Assembly: GCA_916700875.1 (NCBI GenBank)
Contig: CAKAKS010000022.1
Location: 16,736,065 to 16,800,064, forward strand
DNA: 64,000 nt
Source: Sebastes aleutianus
Lineage: Eukaryota > Chordata > Actinopteri > Perciformes > Sebastidae
Reading direction: 5' to 3'
This document shows positions 12,601 to 24,932 of this stretch, piece by piece (within the stretch, counting starts at the first letter, position 1; each line of letters opens with the position of its first letter). The position numbers were made by a program, and so were the translations under genes. Under the pieces are notes generated by a model that saw only the letters and a list, made by a program, of their open reading frames with translations, was not told the origin of the DNA and searched no databases.

Positions 12601-15300
12601 TTGAGGATTTGCATTTTTTTTAGGGTAATGGACTCAGCTTTTCTTAGATATAAGCTTCGAGGAAAAAAGGTTGGGAACCACTGCAGCAGAACTCTTCAAC
12701 ACCTGGAAACACACTGAGGTGGAAAATCAGTGGAGTTCCTGCTTGGATCCATTTACTTCACTGACTTTTGTAAATGCGTCTCTCTGATGTTTCAAGTGAG
12801 CTTTGAGCTGCGAGAATTTGATCGTTTTTTTGCAAATTAATATAGCTGCCGAGCGGTCGCCTCTCAAGTCTCAGATGTCTGAGCGTCCTTGAAGACACCG
12901 GCGGAGCGAGTTTTGAAAACAGCTCCCTGCTCTCAGCAGAATTAACCCTCCAAAATTTAACACACACAATAAAAGTCAACATCCCAAACACGTTTTAAGT
13001 CCCAGTAAGTTGATTTTCACAGCTCGCTGAAATGAAGCGAGCGTGATGAAGCAGAGCTGGCAGGACGGCGAGAGAAGCAGCTCGCCGACATGAATCACTT
13101 CCTTTCATTTACTACAGTAAAAGCCCGGTAATTGCAGCGACATTTAGCGCTAACATCTCACCCTGCGGAGGAATCCTCGGCACACGACGGCAACATGTTT
13201 GAAATGTCAGAGGAGCAGACCTAAAGACTCATTCATCCCTTTTCCTTCACCACTCACTGCTATTCAGGGTCACAACGGGCTGCACAGTATCCCAGCATGC
13301 ACTGGGGGGAGGTCATGGACAAGTCAGCTACAAACAGTCATGTCAACACCTTTGAGACAGTGTTTCTAGAATAACGAGGCTCCTACTGTATTTATTACAA
13401 TTTGAGTCACACGCTGTCTCATTAAAGCTTAACTCCCAATTTATGTTCAATTTCAATTACTATTTATTAAATAATTGATTAATTGACAGTGGTAAAAAAG
13501 AAGTGAAAGAAGACAAAACATATTCTGCTACTAAAGAATTATATATTTTTCCTAATTTATCTCTTATCTTTGTGGAAAATCTGGATGTTTTTACGCCTTC
13601 AGGCCTCTAAAAAGTCTTCAAATTAAACTAAATTCACCTTTTGGTGGAGCTATTCACAACTTATGAATTAATTAATGAAACCTTGATTGCCGCTTTGTAC
13701 AAAGAGCATAAAAGAATATCAAAAGAATATCAACAACCATAAATGTTTTAGTTAAATAAATTGGCAATTGAGTGTATGTTTCTATAACGTATAACTTCTG
13801 TTTAAAATATGTCTTTTATATTGTTATCTTTAGTATAAAAATGTTAATCTTGGGGCGCCATCATGGTTAAAATCACAAACTGCAACATCTTCAGCTGATG
13901 ATTCTCTCTGTTTCATCTCCTGTAATGTTTCTACTGGTCAACAGCATCTAATACAGACTTAAAATGCCCAAAACAACAATAAAAATCCCTGGTGTACCCT
14001 ACTGTTTTACATTCTGCCGTACTAACGGTGTATTCTGTCCCTGTTGGACGACTTGTACAGAAGATTACGTTTTTATCAGATGATGTTCTGTACCAGAAAA
14101 CACGTCGTCTCTTTATCACCACAGTTCACTACGTTTGTTCTCAGCGCATTGATCAACTCCTGTTTTGACAGAACAGTAAATACGGAGCCCAAACAACAGA
14201 TTAGCAGCTTATGTAATATTACTAAACTCTATCTGTGCTTATTGAAATAATACCAGAGCCGGTATGAAATGACTCATCTCTGTCCACTTCCTGCCTCGGG
14301 GCTGTTTGATTCTTTCTCTCCACTTCAGAAAACACTTCAGATCGACCAATCAGAGGCTCTGAATCACCTTCCTGCCATTTAAATCTCTGAAACAAACCCT
14401 TTCCTGCTCCGAGGGGGAAGATGACCAACTCCACAGGTCAACATCCTGATAGAAACTCATGATAACGTTTTCTCTGGTATTTCATGAATCTGACAAGCAG
14501 CTTCATCCCCCCTGAAACCTCCGTCTGAGTCGCTTTAACCACTGAAAAAGTGACCGAGCTCTTTTGAACGACCCTGGAGCTCTTTTTAGAAAAGGAAACA
14601 CACAGAAATGGAAAAACGTTTTTCAGGTTTCACGCATCAGTGCCCGGAATAAAAGCTCATTAAATGCGCTTGATGGATTAACCTTCTCTATGAAGGTAAA
14701 GACAAAAGGCGAGCCAACTCTCTGACAGCTGTTCAAATATAAATCTGTGACACACACACGGTTGTGAAAGAGCTCGATTACGCAGGAGTTTCTAAATGAT
14801 GAATCCCATCCTTTACAGCAAAAAATAATGGAGAACCTAACCTCCCACAGGCTGTATGATTTCATTAATCTTAGACGTTGAATTAGCTCACACTAAATGT
14901 TTTAATCGACCTTTCTGCACGGCCAAAACAGTGTGTTTGGTGAGATCGACAAGACGTGATGTGGTCGTCACACAAAACCCCCAATCGAACTTTATTCAGA
15001 CGAAACTGCTGCATCTCTAAATAATGTCGACAAAAAGTAAAATACCAGCGTTATTTTGTCAAATTATACTTTGAACTGAAAGCAAGAAAAAGAAGAATGT
15101 AAAGCCACAGATGGCTAAATACGGACATCCAGACCAGTATCCTAAGATTTATGTCCATATTGGACGATTCAGGCCAAAGTTCAAATGCCTAAATTGTGGT
15201 TTTATTAACAGTAACCACAATCTATCCATAACCTTAACCTCAATGTGTTAGTGACAAAACTACAACAGCGTATTAGAGTCATTGTACGTAAAAAGAAAAT
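12600..15300. other. No recognised gene or repeat
   Basis: Mixed-composition DNA with only short, unrelated open frames on both strands. I found no splice-bounded coding block, RNA gene or clear repeat. It is either the shank3 first intron or intergenic. Confidence 0.4.
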
Positions 15301-15960
15301 AATACGGAGCCGGGGCAGGGGGGTAATATTCAGAGAAAAACTCTGATATTGAAAAATCTGATATTCTCTGAGATTAAAGTGGCAAATTTACAGGGAAAAA
15401 TCTCACAAATGTACAAGAAAAAAACTTGAATTTTGTCTGAGATTATTAAGTAATAAATTTAGCTGCCATCTGAATTTAGTTTCTCCCAAACAAAGACTGT
15501 ATGTAAGAAGTGGACGTAGTCGCCGTGGCGTCACCCATTGGTTTGTGGACTACAATTGTGAAGCCTTGAGTAAGGCATTTTCGCTGTTGCCCTTCTTGGT
15601 TTTTTGCAACCAGAAGCGAAAGAAGACTTCAGGCTTAAAGCACGTCAGCAACAGAGCCAAGGGAGGGGGGTAATATTCCGATAAAAAACTTGAGAAAAAG
15701 AAATCGAATATTCTCTTAAAGTGGCAAATTTACAAGAAGAAAATTGAATTTTCTCTGAGATTATAAAGTCATAAATTTGCAAGAAAAAAACTCAGAAATT
15801 CTGAGAGTAAAGTCACAAATTCAGCCACCGTCTGAATTTCGTTTCTCCTAAACAAAGACTGTATGTAAGAGGTGGACGTAGTCGCCGTGGCGTCCTCCCA
15901 TCGGTTTTGAAGCCTCGAGTTCGTAAAAGGTTAATGTTGAAGGGAGACGCAGAAGGGAAC
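15300..15960. repeat. Dispersed repeat block: two 'GACTGTATGTAAGAAGTGG' copies with AT-rich partner repeats
   Basis: CAAAGACTGTATGTAAGAAG, then a GTCGCCGTGGCGTC stretch, occurs at 15494 and again, slightly changed, at 15855. Each copy is preceded by an AAAGTGGCAAATTTACA type AT-rich segment. The first motif is one end of the family whose fullest plus-strand copy is at 41287-41545. The AT-rich partner resembles the reverse complement of 53820-54310. Confidence 0.7.
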
Positions 15961-17184
15961 TATTGCCTTAACCATTCGCCCACCAGGACGCCCCACTACC
16001 CTCCATCCCTTCATCTTTATGTTTCCTTCCTTCTCTCCTTCCTTTTTTTCCTTCTCTTTCCTGCAGTTCAGACTCTTTCTGACAATCCTACTTTCACACC
16101 TCAGTGAGCAGAACATTTCTTCGCCATATTTCTGTGATGGAAAATGCACCGTCTCTAGTTATCTTTGTGCTGGCTGTTGTAAATGTGAATGGGTCCTTCA
16201 GGTAATACTCAGTGGGAGCAGAAGCAGCTTTTGTGTTGAGCAGTTGCTTTCCTCCATTGTTCTCTGCAGAGCGCTCAGTTATGTAACGGCTCCTCAGGTC
16301 CGTCCTCAGGTTTCCTTCAGCACCGCCACCGATCCGATCCAGGATGTTCAGGTCCGATTTTGGCTCCACATCATTGTCTTGCGGAGAGGTGAAATTCTTG
16401 TTCGACTCGAGCAGCGTGAGGCTTCATCCTGAAATAACTTGGGGTCACCATTTTGATCATTTCCCGTTTTTGTCCCGAGCAGAGCCGCTGTCCTCCCACA
16501 CAGCCTGAACAATACAGCAGCTACGATCATCTGGAAATAAGACTCGGATTCAAAGGGCTTCGCTTTGTTTGCCCACACGGCTCTGAGAAACCGACTCCTA
16601 ATGGGAAGTTGTTTCAGCTTTAAATCAGTCTTTCTTTGATATCAATAATTCAGATTTAACTGGTTAAAATTCAAAAATCGCACATTTACTCATCAAAAAT
16701 GTAATTTGCAACTGGATTTCTTGAAGTGCAGTTTGAATGTGGATATAAAAACTAGTAAGTGGAAATTGAGTTTTTTAATTTCGCTGTATAAAAGTAGATT
16801 TTTTTGGTCTAACTTTTGGTATAAAAGATGAAAAGATGCAGAAGATGTCCTGCCACTCGTCCTCTTGCATAATTCAGAAAGACTGAATGTTCCTTTATAG
16901 TGAGAAGAGAGTCTGCGTTACCAGCTGACAATGATCACAGTCTGGCTGTTCGAACACTCGACGTGATCAGGATTAAAAATCAGCTTTCACAGACACAAAA
17001 AGTGTCCTCACTGAGCCGGAGGAAGAAGAAAGGAAAAGTGAGAGATGGGTAGTTTGAAGATGGGAAATAAGCATGCTGAGTTTTTAATGTTTTAGTGGGG
17101 TATTGACAGCTTTAACTCTACTTCCATCTCGTGACAACAAGACCGGCCGAACTTTACTGTGATGGCACCTCACTTGTAACCAGT

Positions 17185-17370
17185 TGGTCTGAGAAGTGAA
17201 GCCGATGCTGAAGTGCCTTAAACCTGCATTCTTTCTAATAGCCAGCAGGGGGCGACTCCTCTGGTTGCTAAAAGAAGTCTGATTGTATAGAAGTCTATGA
17301 GAAAATGAGCCTATTTCTCACTTGATTTATTACCTCAGTAAACATTGTAAACATGAGTTCATGGTCTCTC
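17185..17370 (-). repeat. Copy of the 41.3-kb dispersed repeat family (minus orientation)
   Basis: GAGAAGTGAAGCCGATGCTG, AGCCAGCAGGGGGCGACTCC and CTGATTGTATAGAAGTCTAT match the reverse complement of 41400-41530. The other end of the element is not apparent downstream. Confidence 0.75.
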
Positions 17371-18514
17371 GTGACACGAGAGGGTGGAGCTAAGTACAAA
17401 CGATGTTGTCGTGAACACTATTCAACTGTTGGAAACTGCAATGTAAATGCATCCGAATAAATATGCTACGCTCAGAGCTAGTGACATAGAATAAAAAATT
17501 AAAAAGACCGCTTATGGCGTGATAGAGGGGAGGTGGATAGGTCCAACAAACACAGGACTTTCAACCAGGAGTTTTTTTTGTAAGCTACGTTAGTGATGTT
17601 TGTGACGTGTTTTCCGTACTAATGTTACGTTGTTTCGATACGTATTTTTCTTAGTTTACAAACTTATTTTGTGAAGAATGTAAACAATGTTAATAACTTA
17701 CAAACGTGCATCATCGTACTGACGAGTTAAACATCAGAGCTGTTGATGATCTGCGGTGGACGTGGTGTTGTCGGGCCTTAAGACCTCCTCATGAATGTGG
17801 ATGTTTGTTCCCAACATTGATAACGTATAGCAGGATGTTTGAACCAATCAGGACCGAGACTTTTGACTTGTCGACATCCAGAAGTTAAGAAACAAAACTG
17901 GAAATGGAACAAACCAAAAAATGGTTTCTAACGGGCTCTAGGTTGACGCGTTCTTAGTCTTCATGGTCTAAAACGTCTGATTTTACAGTCACCATCATCC
18001 TGTTGCATCCTATTTAAACTGACTGGTTCTAGGGACTGGTTCCAGATCCAAACCAGTTTAGTTCCAACACTTCCAGTAATAAAGATAAGTGCACTCACCT
18101 ATCGTCAGCAGTCCCATCAAACTTTTCCAATGGCCTTTACTGATTTCTACTGGTCTCTTCTGGTCTCTTCTGGTCTGTCCTGGCGTGGTCTGATCCGCTC
18201 TACAGAGTCAGACTGGCTTACTGCTCCGGTACTGGTTCTGGCTTCTGGTTCTGGTCCAGCTTAAGGTGCCAGGTTCTGTCTCTGGTTGGGGTTTTGATTG
18301 GGATTGTTGTAATCCTGCGAGTATAACGAGTACTTTCTGCAGCAAGTAGTTCCCGAAGCTGTTGTAGTTCCTCTTGTAGGATTAGCAGTAGATGAAGTAC
18401 TTCTACAGTAAACGGTGAAGTGGTTTCTGTAGTATAACTGTGTAGTAATCCTGCAGCAGAGTGAGAGGTCTCAGAGTTTCAGATGGTATTCTGGGAGCTG
18501 CCCTGCCCATCCTG

Positions 18515-18718
18515 TAGAAAGGGAGGAAAAGAGGGAGGAAGAGCAAGAGGAAGATAGGGAGGAGGAGGAGGTGGGTGGGAGGTAAAAGGGGAAGCCAGGA
18601 TACGAAGGAGAGGGAGGAGGAGGAGGAGGAGGAGGAGGAGGAGGAGGAGGAGGAGGTGGGTGGGAGGTAAAAGGGGAGACCAGGATACGAAGGAGGAGGA
18701 GGAGGAGGGGGGAAAAAA
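18515..18718. repeat. GGA-rich purine tract
   Basis: GAGGAAGAGCAAGAGG-type sequence grading into a run of (GGA)n at 18612-18656 and again near 18690. The segment GGGTGGGAGGTAAAAGGGGA occurs twice, at 18570 and 18658, so the tract was partly duplicated. Open frames on the minus strand here read as proline and serine runs and are not genes. Confidence 0.9.
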
Positions 18719-19844
18719 AACATGTCAGAAGAAGAGCGCAGGGTGTTCGGAGACGACGGAGGGAGCCGTCTTGCAGTTTAAACCAGAATTGGGTCAGACA
18801 CAGTTGCATTTCGTGGAGGCCATTTCAGGTTCAGTCAGTTACACAATATGAAGCGGTTGTATCTGTTAGCATGGCAACAAGGCCGACGGAAAGAGACCTA
18901 CACCTGCTTTCTAACTGATAGTATTATGTAAAGTTCTAAATATTGATCCTGAGAGGAGTACAGAACACAGAAAACTAATGGCGAGTGCAGCAGATTAGGA
19001 TTTACTGTTAGCTTCGGTTAGCAGTTAGCATTCAAATCACTGCTATGTCTGGAAACAGACACACAAAGATACATTAACTCCATGAAAACATGGATTGTGT
19101 GTTTGGCTTCGCTGAAAGAACATAAGAGATCACAGAGAGAGTCGGAGCTTTAAGGCCTTTTACACACAGAAGGCGTGATGGATAAAATGCCAAATACTCT
19201 CCTAAGAATATTTCAAATCAAAACTATTCATAGTTGCAACACTTTTTCAATAACAGATCGAATAGATTTGCATAGGCTGAGGACCAACTACCGGGATCCT
19301 GTTGACCCAGAGCATCTTTAAATATGTCTGAGATAAATTGTTGGTCAGCCTAAACTACTACTACTGTTTACTGTAAGACTTTTTCATTTATTCTTTTTTT
19401 TTCGTTTTCCGTCCTGTCTTTTTATTTCTAGCATTTCTCGTTTGGAATTAGTATTATTTTCTTTCTTTTAGATATTTTTTTTAAATATTTATGTCGGTTC
19501 GTAAATTGTAATATAGCTGACTTTAATTTCAATGTGAGGTGAGTTCCTTTGACAAGGCTCAGGGTTTTTGTTCAACACACCTGTACATTTATTTATGTTA
19601 TTGTATATCTCTTTTGTTTTGAAGAACTAAACTACCATAAGCTATTTTATTAAGTTTCCTTTTAGCAAAATGCTCGGAGTGAATTTGCCTCTGGTAAACA
19701 GTGTATACGTCTAGGGCTTTTATTGTGAAAGGTTGGAAGAGGATCTGGTCTGCGCTGCCTTTGTCATGGTTGAAAGGAGTAATAAAGTTTGCCGTCTTGG
19801 TTCGGACTACGGAGCCTCTGTGATGTTGCACACCATAGTGTACG

Positions 19845-20000
19845 CAAAGAACGTATATTGCTAAGAAGTGAAAGTCAATAGTCCGTTCCATGTCAAAATC
19901 AACGCTCCCAGCAGCAGAGCTACGCTTCCGCCATTTTGGACTGAAAGCGACTACCAGACGCCAATAAAACGTCCGCCTACAAAAGTAAAACTAAATTATT
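19845..20000. repeat. Dispersed repeat shared with 63660-63850 (inverted)
   Basis: AAGAACGTATATTG, AAGTGAAAGTCAATAG, CGCCATTTTGGACTGAAAG and ACGCCAATAAAACGTCCGCC all recur as reverse complements in 63700-63840. A third trace, AGTCCAAAATGGAGGCAG, is at 20067. Family unknown to me. Confidence 0.7.
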
Positions 20001-20253
20001 TCTATTCTATTGTCATATTCTACAGAAATGTCCTATGTTGAACAATGAAATATGATAAGCATTTTCAGTCCAAAATGGAGGCAGCGGCTGTTGTCAAAAA
20101 AGTTGCGGAGTTGCGTCTCTGTGCTTCTTTGGTGAACGTATTGAATACGTATTCCTGTTAGCAGAGCGCTGTTAGCTTCCTGTTTAGTCAGCCCAGTAGC
20201 ATACTGGTAGCCAGCTGGTAGCCTGCTAATGGCTAACAGCATGCTAGCCAGCT

Positions 20254-20256
20254 GGT

Positions 20257-20287
<31 letters not shown>

Positions 20288-20292
20288 GGGGG
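20254..20292. repeat. (TG)n followed by a run of 22 G
   Basis: TG repeats run to 20270 and are followed without a break by 22 consecutive G from 20271 to 20292. A further (CA)n of about 29 units lies at 20490-20547. Such a G run can form a quadruplex and is prone to length errors in sequencing. Confidence 0.95.
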
Positions 20293-20487
20293 TCTGTGGA
20301 AACTAGGATGTTTCCATGGCGACGCAGAGAGCAGGAGGACATGATGGACACAAAGAAAACAATACAAAAAAACTTGACAAAGATTAGAAGTACTTCCTGT
20401 GACTCACACTTCCTGTTTCCCTGTCTGGGTTGCCAAGGAAACGGAAGTTTGGCAGGAAAAAGCCGAGAAGCTGGACGGCACTGATAA

Positions 20488-20489
<2 letters not shown>

Positions 20490-20555
<66 letters not shown>
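20490..20555. repeat. (CA)n microsatellite
   Basis: About 29 AC units followed by GCACACAC. The frames on both strands here are threonine/histidine or cysteine/valine runs with no coding meaning. Confidence 0.95.
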
Positions 20556-20796
20556 CTTTTATACTTTACATACACTACTTTTACTTTCTACCTGTACGCC
20601 ACTAAATCTCAGAGGTAAATATTGTACTTTTTACTCTACATTTTATCTGAGGAACTCAAATTAATTCAAAGACTTTTACTATTAATTAACTGCACTATTT
20701 TACCTTTAGACTAATTTTCTTTATTCTTGCGTAATCTTTTCTTTTCTTTCTTTTTTATACATATTCAATATTATTTAATATTTTCTAGCACTTTCT

Positions 20797-21240
20797 TATG
20801 GAGGACCGAACCTGACAAAAAAAATTATTAAATATTAATAAATAAATAGTCATTAAATGTAGCAAAATAATATTTTTTAAAAATAATTTAATATAATAAA
20901 ATGTGACAAACTGACATTTCTGTTTTGATTTGCTTCATTATTTATTTATCTTTGTATTAATTCCAGTATTTATTTACTCTTTTGTTTAATTTTGTCTTTT
21001 ACTTATTTATGTATTTATTTTTATTAATTTTTAAATGTATTAATTTTTGCGTTTATTCATTGCGATTTATTGTTGACTTTTTTTTTTTATTTCTAAATGT
21101 ATGTATTTATTTTGTATTTATTTCTACCTGATTTTCCCTTTGCATTTCACCCCTTATTTATTTCCCCAAACCTATTTATTTCTGTATTCTTTTCTTTTTA
21201 CATTTCTTTATGCATTTCTACCTCATTATGCAAATAAGGG
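20797..21240. repeat. TTTA-rich dispersed element, copy B
   Basis: Opens with TATGGAGGACCGAACCTGAC, the inverse of the terminus that closes copies A, D and E, then continues as AAATAAATA and TTTATTTATT sequence. This is the clearest sign that the family has inverted ends. The right boundary is not clear. Confidence 0.55.
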
Positions 21241-22059
21241 TTAATAATGACTTGCAATATTTCATTTTGTTTTTAGTTGCGTGATCTTTTTCTTATTTTA
21301 TACATATTTAATGAGCGTTGTTGGAGGGAGCCTGAGACTGCTCCTACGTAATTGAACTTAATTGGTGAATATTAAATCTCGAGTTGTTCTCCGGCTCTTT
21401 CTATGATGCAGTGAAGTTGAGGAATCGTGTGACTGCATTATCAAACATCATGTATTCACACTGAATGTGAACCATCTGATCCTGATGAACACGGTCCAGG
21501 TGTGAAAGCACATCTGAAGCCGTCCAGTTGTGGTCAGATCACAGAGAAGCATTTCATTGTGAGGTGTGAACACGATGTCTGTGTGTCCTGAAACTGTAGC
21601 TCCGTTGGCCATTACCATGGTAACCAATGGCAGGAGCTGATAACACACACTGCATTATCATGTCACACACTCACACACACTTTATCTTGTCAAGTTTCTC
21701 ACATCGGTTGGAACCTAAAAACTAAAAACCGAGGCGGATCTATTCAGTTTCTTTCTCCTGGCATTAGAACAAGAACTGAAGCCCAATCAGCGCCACCTAG
21801 GGGCTGAAATAATCATTACTGACAACATTTAAGCTGGACAACAACAGTGGCGTCCACACATGAGTCACATTTCGGTTTCGCCATAGCACCGCGGGCCGTG
21901 TACCAGAACAACGTATCCTCATACAACGGTTCTTATTATATCTTACAAAAGGTTATTCCTTTGTGTTTTGAGTCTTTGTGTCACCTGATGAATGTCAGTC
22001 CAATATTCTCTCTCTATTAGCTGTTTTGTATGGAATAATATATAAATGCATATTCGCTA

Positions 22060-22675
22060 TATTTAGTGACATATTTATTAATAAATTACTCGATAAATAA
22101 ATAAATATTTCATTAAATATAGCAAAAATAATGTAGCCAGTAATTAATTATAAGGGGTAATAGTGAAGGGAAAATCATGCAGAAATAAATAAAAAATAAA
22201 TGCATAAATACATAAATTAATACATATATTTAAAGATAAATAAAAAATGACTAAAAAATAAATGCAAAAATAAATGACTAAAAAATAAATGCAAACATAA
22301 ATAGAAAATAAAAATAAATGCAAACATAAATAAAAAATATAAATAAATGCATTTGTGCTAAATTTGATGAGATATTTATTCAAACATTACTCGATAAATA
22401 AATAAATGTCATTAAATATATTAAAAATAAATGTAGCCATTAAGTAATTGATAAAATCTGACATAAATTGATAGTTATTTTAATTTGCTTCTTTATTTAT
22501 CATTGTATTAATTTCCATATTTATTTGCTCTTCTGTTTAATTTTTCCTTTTATTTATTTATGTATTTATTTTTATAATAATTTTAATTTATTTATTTATT
22601 TTATCATTTATTTTATTTATTTACTTATTTATTTATCGAGTCATTCATTTATTTTTGATTTTGGCAGGTTCTGTA
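22060..22675. repeat. TTTA-rich dispersed element, copy C (two halves, head to tail or inverted)
   Basis: TACTCGATAAATAAATAAAT followed by CATTAAATATAGCAAAAATA occurs at 22087 and in near-identical form at 22387, so two partial copies are adjacent. The block ends TTTTGGCAGGTTCTGTACTT near 22672. Frames here read as isoleucine, tyrosine and leucine runs. Confidence 0.6.
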
Positions 22676-23037
22676 CTTCACAGTTTTTTATCTTTACCAA
22701 CTCCTGAGGGAAATATCTGTCTCTATGTTCACCAGTTAGTCTCTAACTGGGTCTGTCTGCTGTTTGCCACTGAGCAGGTCGTGAACAGTCGGGTTTTATT
22801 ACGGCTTTACCTCTGAAATCGACGCTATGAGAGCACCGAGAGTGAACCAGAACAGTAAAGTTGATAAATATGAAGCTGCATAAATCCGAGAGGAGCTGCA
22901 GATTCAGCTGATCGCTCTCTGTTGATTCAGCCAGCGATGCAGTTTAACCTCTGACCATCGACGCACGCATGCAGTCCCAGAGCTGGGCTTAACACGTTGC
23001 CATGACAACCCGGTGATGTTAAAGAGTGTGAGCGCTG

Positions 23038-23093
23038 CAGAAGAAGAAGAAGAAGAAGAAGAAGAAGAAGAAGAAGAAGAAAAAGAAGAAGAT
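23038..23093. repeat. (GAA)n microsatellite
   Basis: About 17 AGA units with one interruption, followed by GATCCACTTCCTG. Flanked by a (CA)n at 23180-23212. Confidence 0.95.
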
Positions 23094-23177
23094 CCACTTC
23101 CTGTTTGAAGTGTTTGAGGCAGATCATCCCTTTAGATAGACGGTCTGAGACTACGGCCTACACACTGCTGAGATTAC

Positions 23178-23214
<37 letters not shown>

Positions 23215-23224
23215 AGGACGGTAA

Positions 23225-24255
23225 AGTGATGATGAAGGAAACAGGAAATAAAAAGACGACCCTCAGAGAGAGAGACGGGAGGAAAGGAGGGATGGAAAAG
23301 CAATGAGAGAAAGAGAGCACAGCAGGAAAAAGAGAGGAGAGGAAGAGGAAGAGAGACGCAAAGGAGGGAAGGAATTTAAAAGGAGATGAAGGAGGAAATA
23401 AATAAAAGATGGGAGGTAAAGGAAAGAGGGATGACAGGAAGGAAAGGAGGCATGGAAAGTGGAAAAAAAGAACAGGAAGAGAGGAAGAGGATAAAAGAGA
23501 AAAGAAAAAAGTGGAGAGAAAAAGAGGAGAGGAAGGAAAACGAAAGAAGGATAGAGTAGACTAGGAGAGTAAAGGAAGGGAAGCATAGGAGATAGGAGAG
23601 AGTAGAGAGGATGGAAGTAGGCCATGTAAGGTCAGAAAGCAAACAAGGAAATGAGGGATGAGGGAAGGAGATGACGGGAAAAAGAAAGAAAAGGAGGCAA
23701 AGAAGCAAATGAGGGTTGACGGAAGGAGATGACGGGACAGAGGGAGAAAACAAAAAAGACGAGATGAAGGAAAGGACAGAAGAAATGAAAGGAAAGGAAA
23801 GGAAGAGAGAAGAGGAGGCAAGGAAATGAGGAAAGGAGATAAAGAAAGGATAGGCGAGATGGATGTAGGGAGAGGAGGAAGAGGAATAGCGAAGGAAAAT
23901 AGGCAAGGAAAAGAGGGAAGGAATGCAGATAGGAGAGAAGGGAAGGAAAAGGACGGAGGCAAGGCAAGGAAGGAAATGAGGGATGAGGGAAGGACATGAC
24001 AGGAAGAGGAAAGGAAAGGAGGCAAGGGAGCAAGTGAGGGATGAGGAAATGAGATGACGGGACAGACGGAGAAAACGAAAAACGACGAGATGAAGAAAAG
24101 GACAGAAGAAATGAATGAGGAAGAACGAGTCGAGCGAGGACAGGAGAGAGGGAAGGAATGCAGATAGAAGGAAAGGAAAGGAAGGGAGGAGAGGAGGCAA
24201 GGAAATGAAGAGAGGAAATAAGGACACGAAAGGACGAGATGAAAGGATGACGACA
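23225..24255. repeat. One-kilobase purine-rich tandem array
   Basis: The plus strand is almost entirely A and G for a kilobase. Blocks built on AGGCAAGGAAATGAGG, GGAAGGAGATGACGGGA and GAGATGAAGGAAAGGACAG recur several times at intervals of roughly 100-350 bp, for example near 23700, 24000 and 24190. The long minus-strand frames across it encode only serine, leucine, phenylalanine and proline and are not genes. Long polypurine tracts with mirror symmetry can form triplex DNA. Confidence 0.9.
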
Positions 24256-24317
24256 GGTAAAAAAAGGTGAAGTGTAAAGAAAAATCAGTCACGACTTTTA
24301 AAGTTACAGACCGGCAG

Positions 24318-24488
24318 CAAGTGACACACACACACAAACACACACACATTAAACACATATTAAACACACACTCACACACACATACCGACACAACATGAGC
24401 CAAACACACACACACATACCGACACAACATGAGCCAAACACACACACACACATGCATCAAATCACACACACACATTAAACACACACAG
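24318..24488. repeat. Interrupted (CA)n with a duplicated spacer
   Basis: CACACA runs separated by ATACCGACACAACATGAGCC, which occurs twice (24381 and 24415), and by ATTAAACACAC, which occurs three times. A small tandem duplication inside a microsatellite. Confidence 0.9.
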
Positions 24489-24512
24489 CGCTGCAGAGAG
24501 AGAGAGACTCAC

Positions 24513-24548
24513 CCAGAAGATCACCGACTCGTTCTCCATGATGATGAA
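24513..24548 (-). other. Candidate 36-nt exon (possible 5' UTR exon of shank3)
   Basis: On the minus strand a strong acceptor with a pyrimidine stretch (CCTTCCTTTTCTTTTCAG) is followed by 36 bases and then the consensus donor GGTGAGTC. The frame starting at the first base reads through as 12 residues with an ATG at 24539. If this exon were joined to the acceptor at 8645, that ATG would open a short upstream frame overlapping the shank3 start, while the shank3 frame itself would have a stop upstream, supporting the ATG at 8640. The link to shank3 is inference from strand and order only; it may belong to another minus-strand transcript or be chance. Confidence 0.35.
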
Positions 24549-24611
24549 CTGAAAAGAAAAGGAAGGACTGATGAAGAGGAGGAGAGAGGAAGAGGAGAGA
24601 GATGATGGATG

Positions 24612-24631
24612 ATGGAAAGAAGAAGAAGAAA

Positions 24632-24671
<40 letters not shown>

Positions 24672-24690
24672 AGAGGAGGAGGAGGTGTAT
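24612..24690. repeat. (GAA/GGA)n purine tract
   Basis: GAAGAAGAAGAAAAAG-type repeat grading to GAGGAGGAGG, in the likely upstream region of the candidate exon at 24513-24548. Confidence 0.9.
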
Positions 24691-24869
24691 CTGGAGACGG
24701 AAAGAGAGAGAGAAGAAGATGAAGAGGAGGGAGAGAGAGAGGGAGAGGCAGGATGAGTGGAAGGCTGGTCGGTTCAGCCCACACACTGATAGCATGACAC
24801 ACACTCTGAGCATACGAGTGTGTGTGTGTGTGTGCGTGCACGTGTGAGTGTGCACGTTGTCTCCCACTC

Positions 24870-24890
24870 TAATGCGTGGGTTAAAAACAC

Positions 24891-24932
<42 letters not shown>

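Noticed and set aside
16019..16432. 137-codon plus-strand frame and its antisense neighbours
   Set aside because: No family resemblance and no splice support; likely chance.
23376..24484. Long minus-strand open frames of 283 and 307 codons
   Set aside because: They lie in the polypurine array and encode only Ser/Leu/Phe/Pro runs; all three minus frames stay open, which reflects composition, not coding.
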